A DNA stretch of 5,488 bases from Nitrososphaera sp035547955. GTDB taxonomy: Archaea; Thermoproteota; Nitrososphaeria; Nitrososphaerales; Nitrososphaeraceae. The position numbers were made by a program, and so were the translations under genes. Position 1 is the stretch's first letter. Each line of letters opens with the position of its first letter. Below are positions 5,182 to 5,488 of this stretch, piece after piece. Where the stretch lies: contig DASZTR010000052.1 of the NCBI GenBank assembly GCA_035547955.1, positions 1-5,488 of the forward strand, written 5' to 3'. The notes under the pieces were generated by a model. That model saw only the letters and a program-made list of their open reading frames with translations, did not search any database and was not told the origin of the DNA.

Positions 5182-5488
5182 ATGGGGAACGGCAACAATG
5201 GTGCAGCAGAAAAGTGGGATTCGGTCAAGCGGTACAAGCTGACCAAGATGATAAACGAACTGTCAAGTATTTCCGGCCACGGCACCGAGCTTGTCACCGT
5301 ATATGTGCCCCCCAGACGTCCAATTTTTGATGTCATATCGCAGCTGCGCAACGAGGCCGGCACCGCCTCCAACATAAAGTCAGATTTGACCCGCAACCAC
5401 GTGCAAGACGCCCTGAGCAGGACTATGGAGCACCTAAAGCTATTCAAAGAGACGCCCGAAAATGGCCTTGTAATATTCTGCGGTGCCA
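5182..5488 (+). CDS. prf1: peptide chain release factor aRF1, N-terminal part (3' truncated)
   Basis: Archaeal class-1 release factor, homologous to eukaryotic eRF1, which recognises all three stop codons in the ribosomal A site and triggers peptide release. The window holds the first 102 residues, most of the stop-codon-recognition domain. After a short Gly/Asn-rich lead, WDSVKRYKLTKMINELSS forms the first helix, then GTELVTVYVPP, DVISQLRNE, and the stop-codon-reading motif TASNIKS (61-67). VQDALSRTMEHLKLF and PENGLVIFCGA follow. The YxCxxxF motif and the GGQ peptidyl-hydrolysis domain would lie beyond the window. The start at ATG 5182 fits the TATA box at 5139-5146 and the normal family N-terminus. 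The gene runs off the right edge with no stop. Identification is very secure. Confidence 0.95.
   Translation, partial: MGNGNNGAAEKWDSVKRYKLTKMINELSSISGHGTELVTVYVPPRRPIFDVISQLRNEAGTASNIKSDLTRNHVQDALSRTMEHLKLFKETPENGLVIFCGA

Noticed and set aside
5106..5447. Minus-strand ORF of 113 codons opposite the aRF1 start and its promoter
   Set aside because: It is antisense to the TASNIKS-containing aRF1 domain and runs through both promoter elements; no protein motif.

Overview
The window looks like ordinary chromosome from an archaeon, most likely an ammonia-oxidising thaumarchaeon of the Nitrososphaera type. The archaeal assignment is firm. It rests on a RadA recombinase, a type II (archaeal) glyceraldehyde-3-phosphate dehydrogenase, a class-1 release factor with the TASNIKS motif, an XRE-HTH/CBS regulator of archaeal layout, and TATA boxes placed about 26 nt before the expected transcript starts. 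Several transcripts appear leaderless or nearly so. The lineage within archaea is inferred from protein flavour and mid-range GC, not from a marker gene.

Layout, left to right: the 3' part of radA (+) runs convergently into trpD (-), which follows trpG (-) by 2 nt. A 186-nt divergent promoter region separates trpG from the type II GAPDH gene (+). A 201-nt convergent gap follows, which may hold the start of a small single-pass membrane protein gene (+, 3646-3843). Next come an unrecognised four- or five-helix membrane protein with a Cys-Ala-Gly-Cys motif (-) and, across a short divergent region, a 51-residue Cys-rich zinc-ribbon-like protein (+). An HTH/CBS-domain regulator (-) converges on it with a 10-nt gap. 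Across a 95-nt divergent region lies the 5' part of the aRF1 gene (+). Orientation changes at almost every gene, so apart from trpG-trpD every gene is its own transcription unit.

Functionally these are separate housekeeping tasks: homologous recombination (RadA), the amidotransferase and phosphoribosyltransferase steps of tryptophan synthesis (TrpG, TrpD), central carbon metabolism (GAPDH), translation termination (aRF1) and one probable ligand-sensing regulator. There is no mobile element, CRISPR array, rRNA or tRNA. I see no convincing new multi-gene system. The points worth a second look are the small Cys-rich gene, a possible sense/antisense gene overlap at 3724-3843, the ambiguous trpG start with a short Trp-containing ORF in its leader, and an atypical catalytic loop in the GAPDH.
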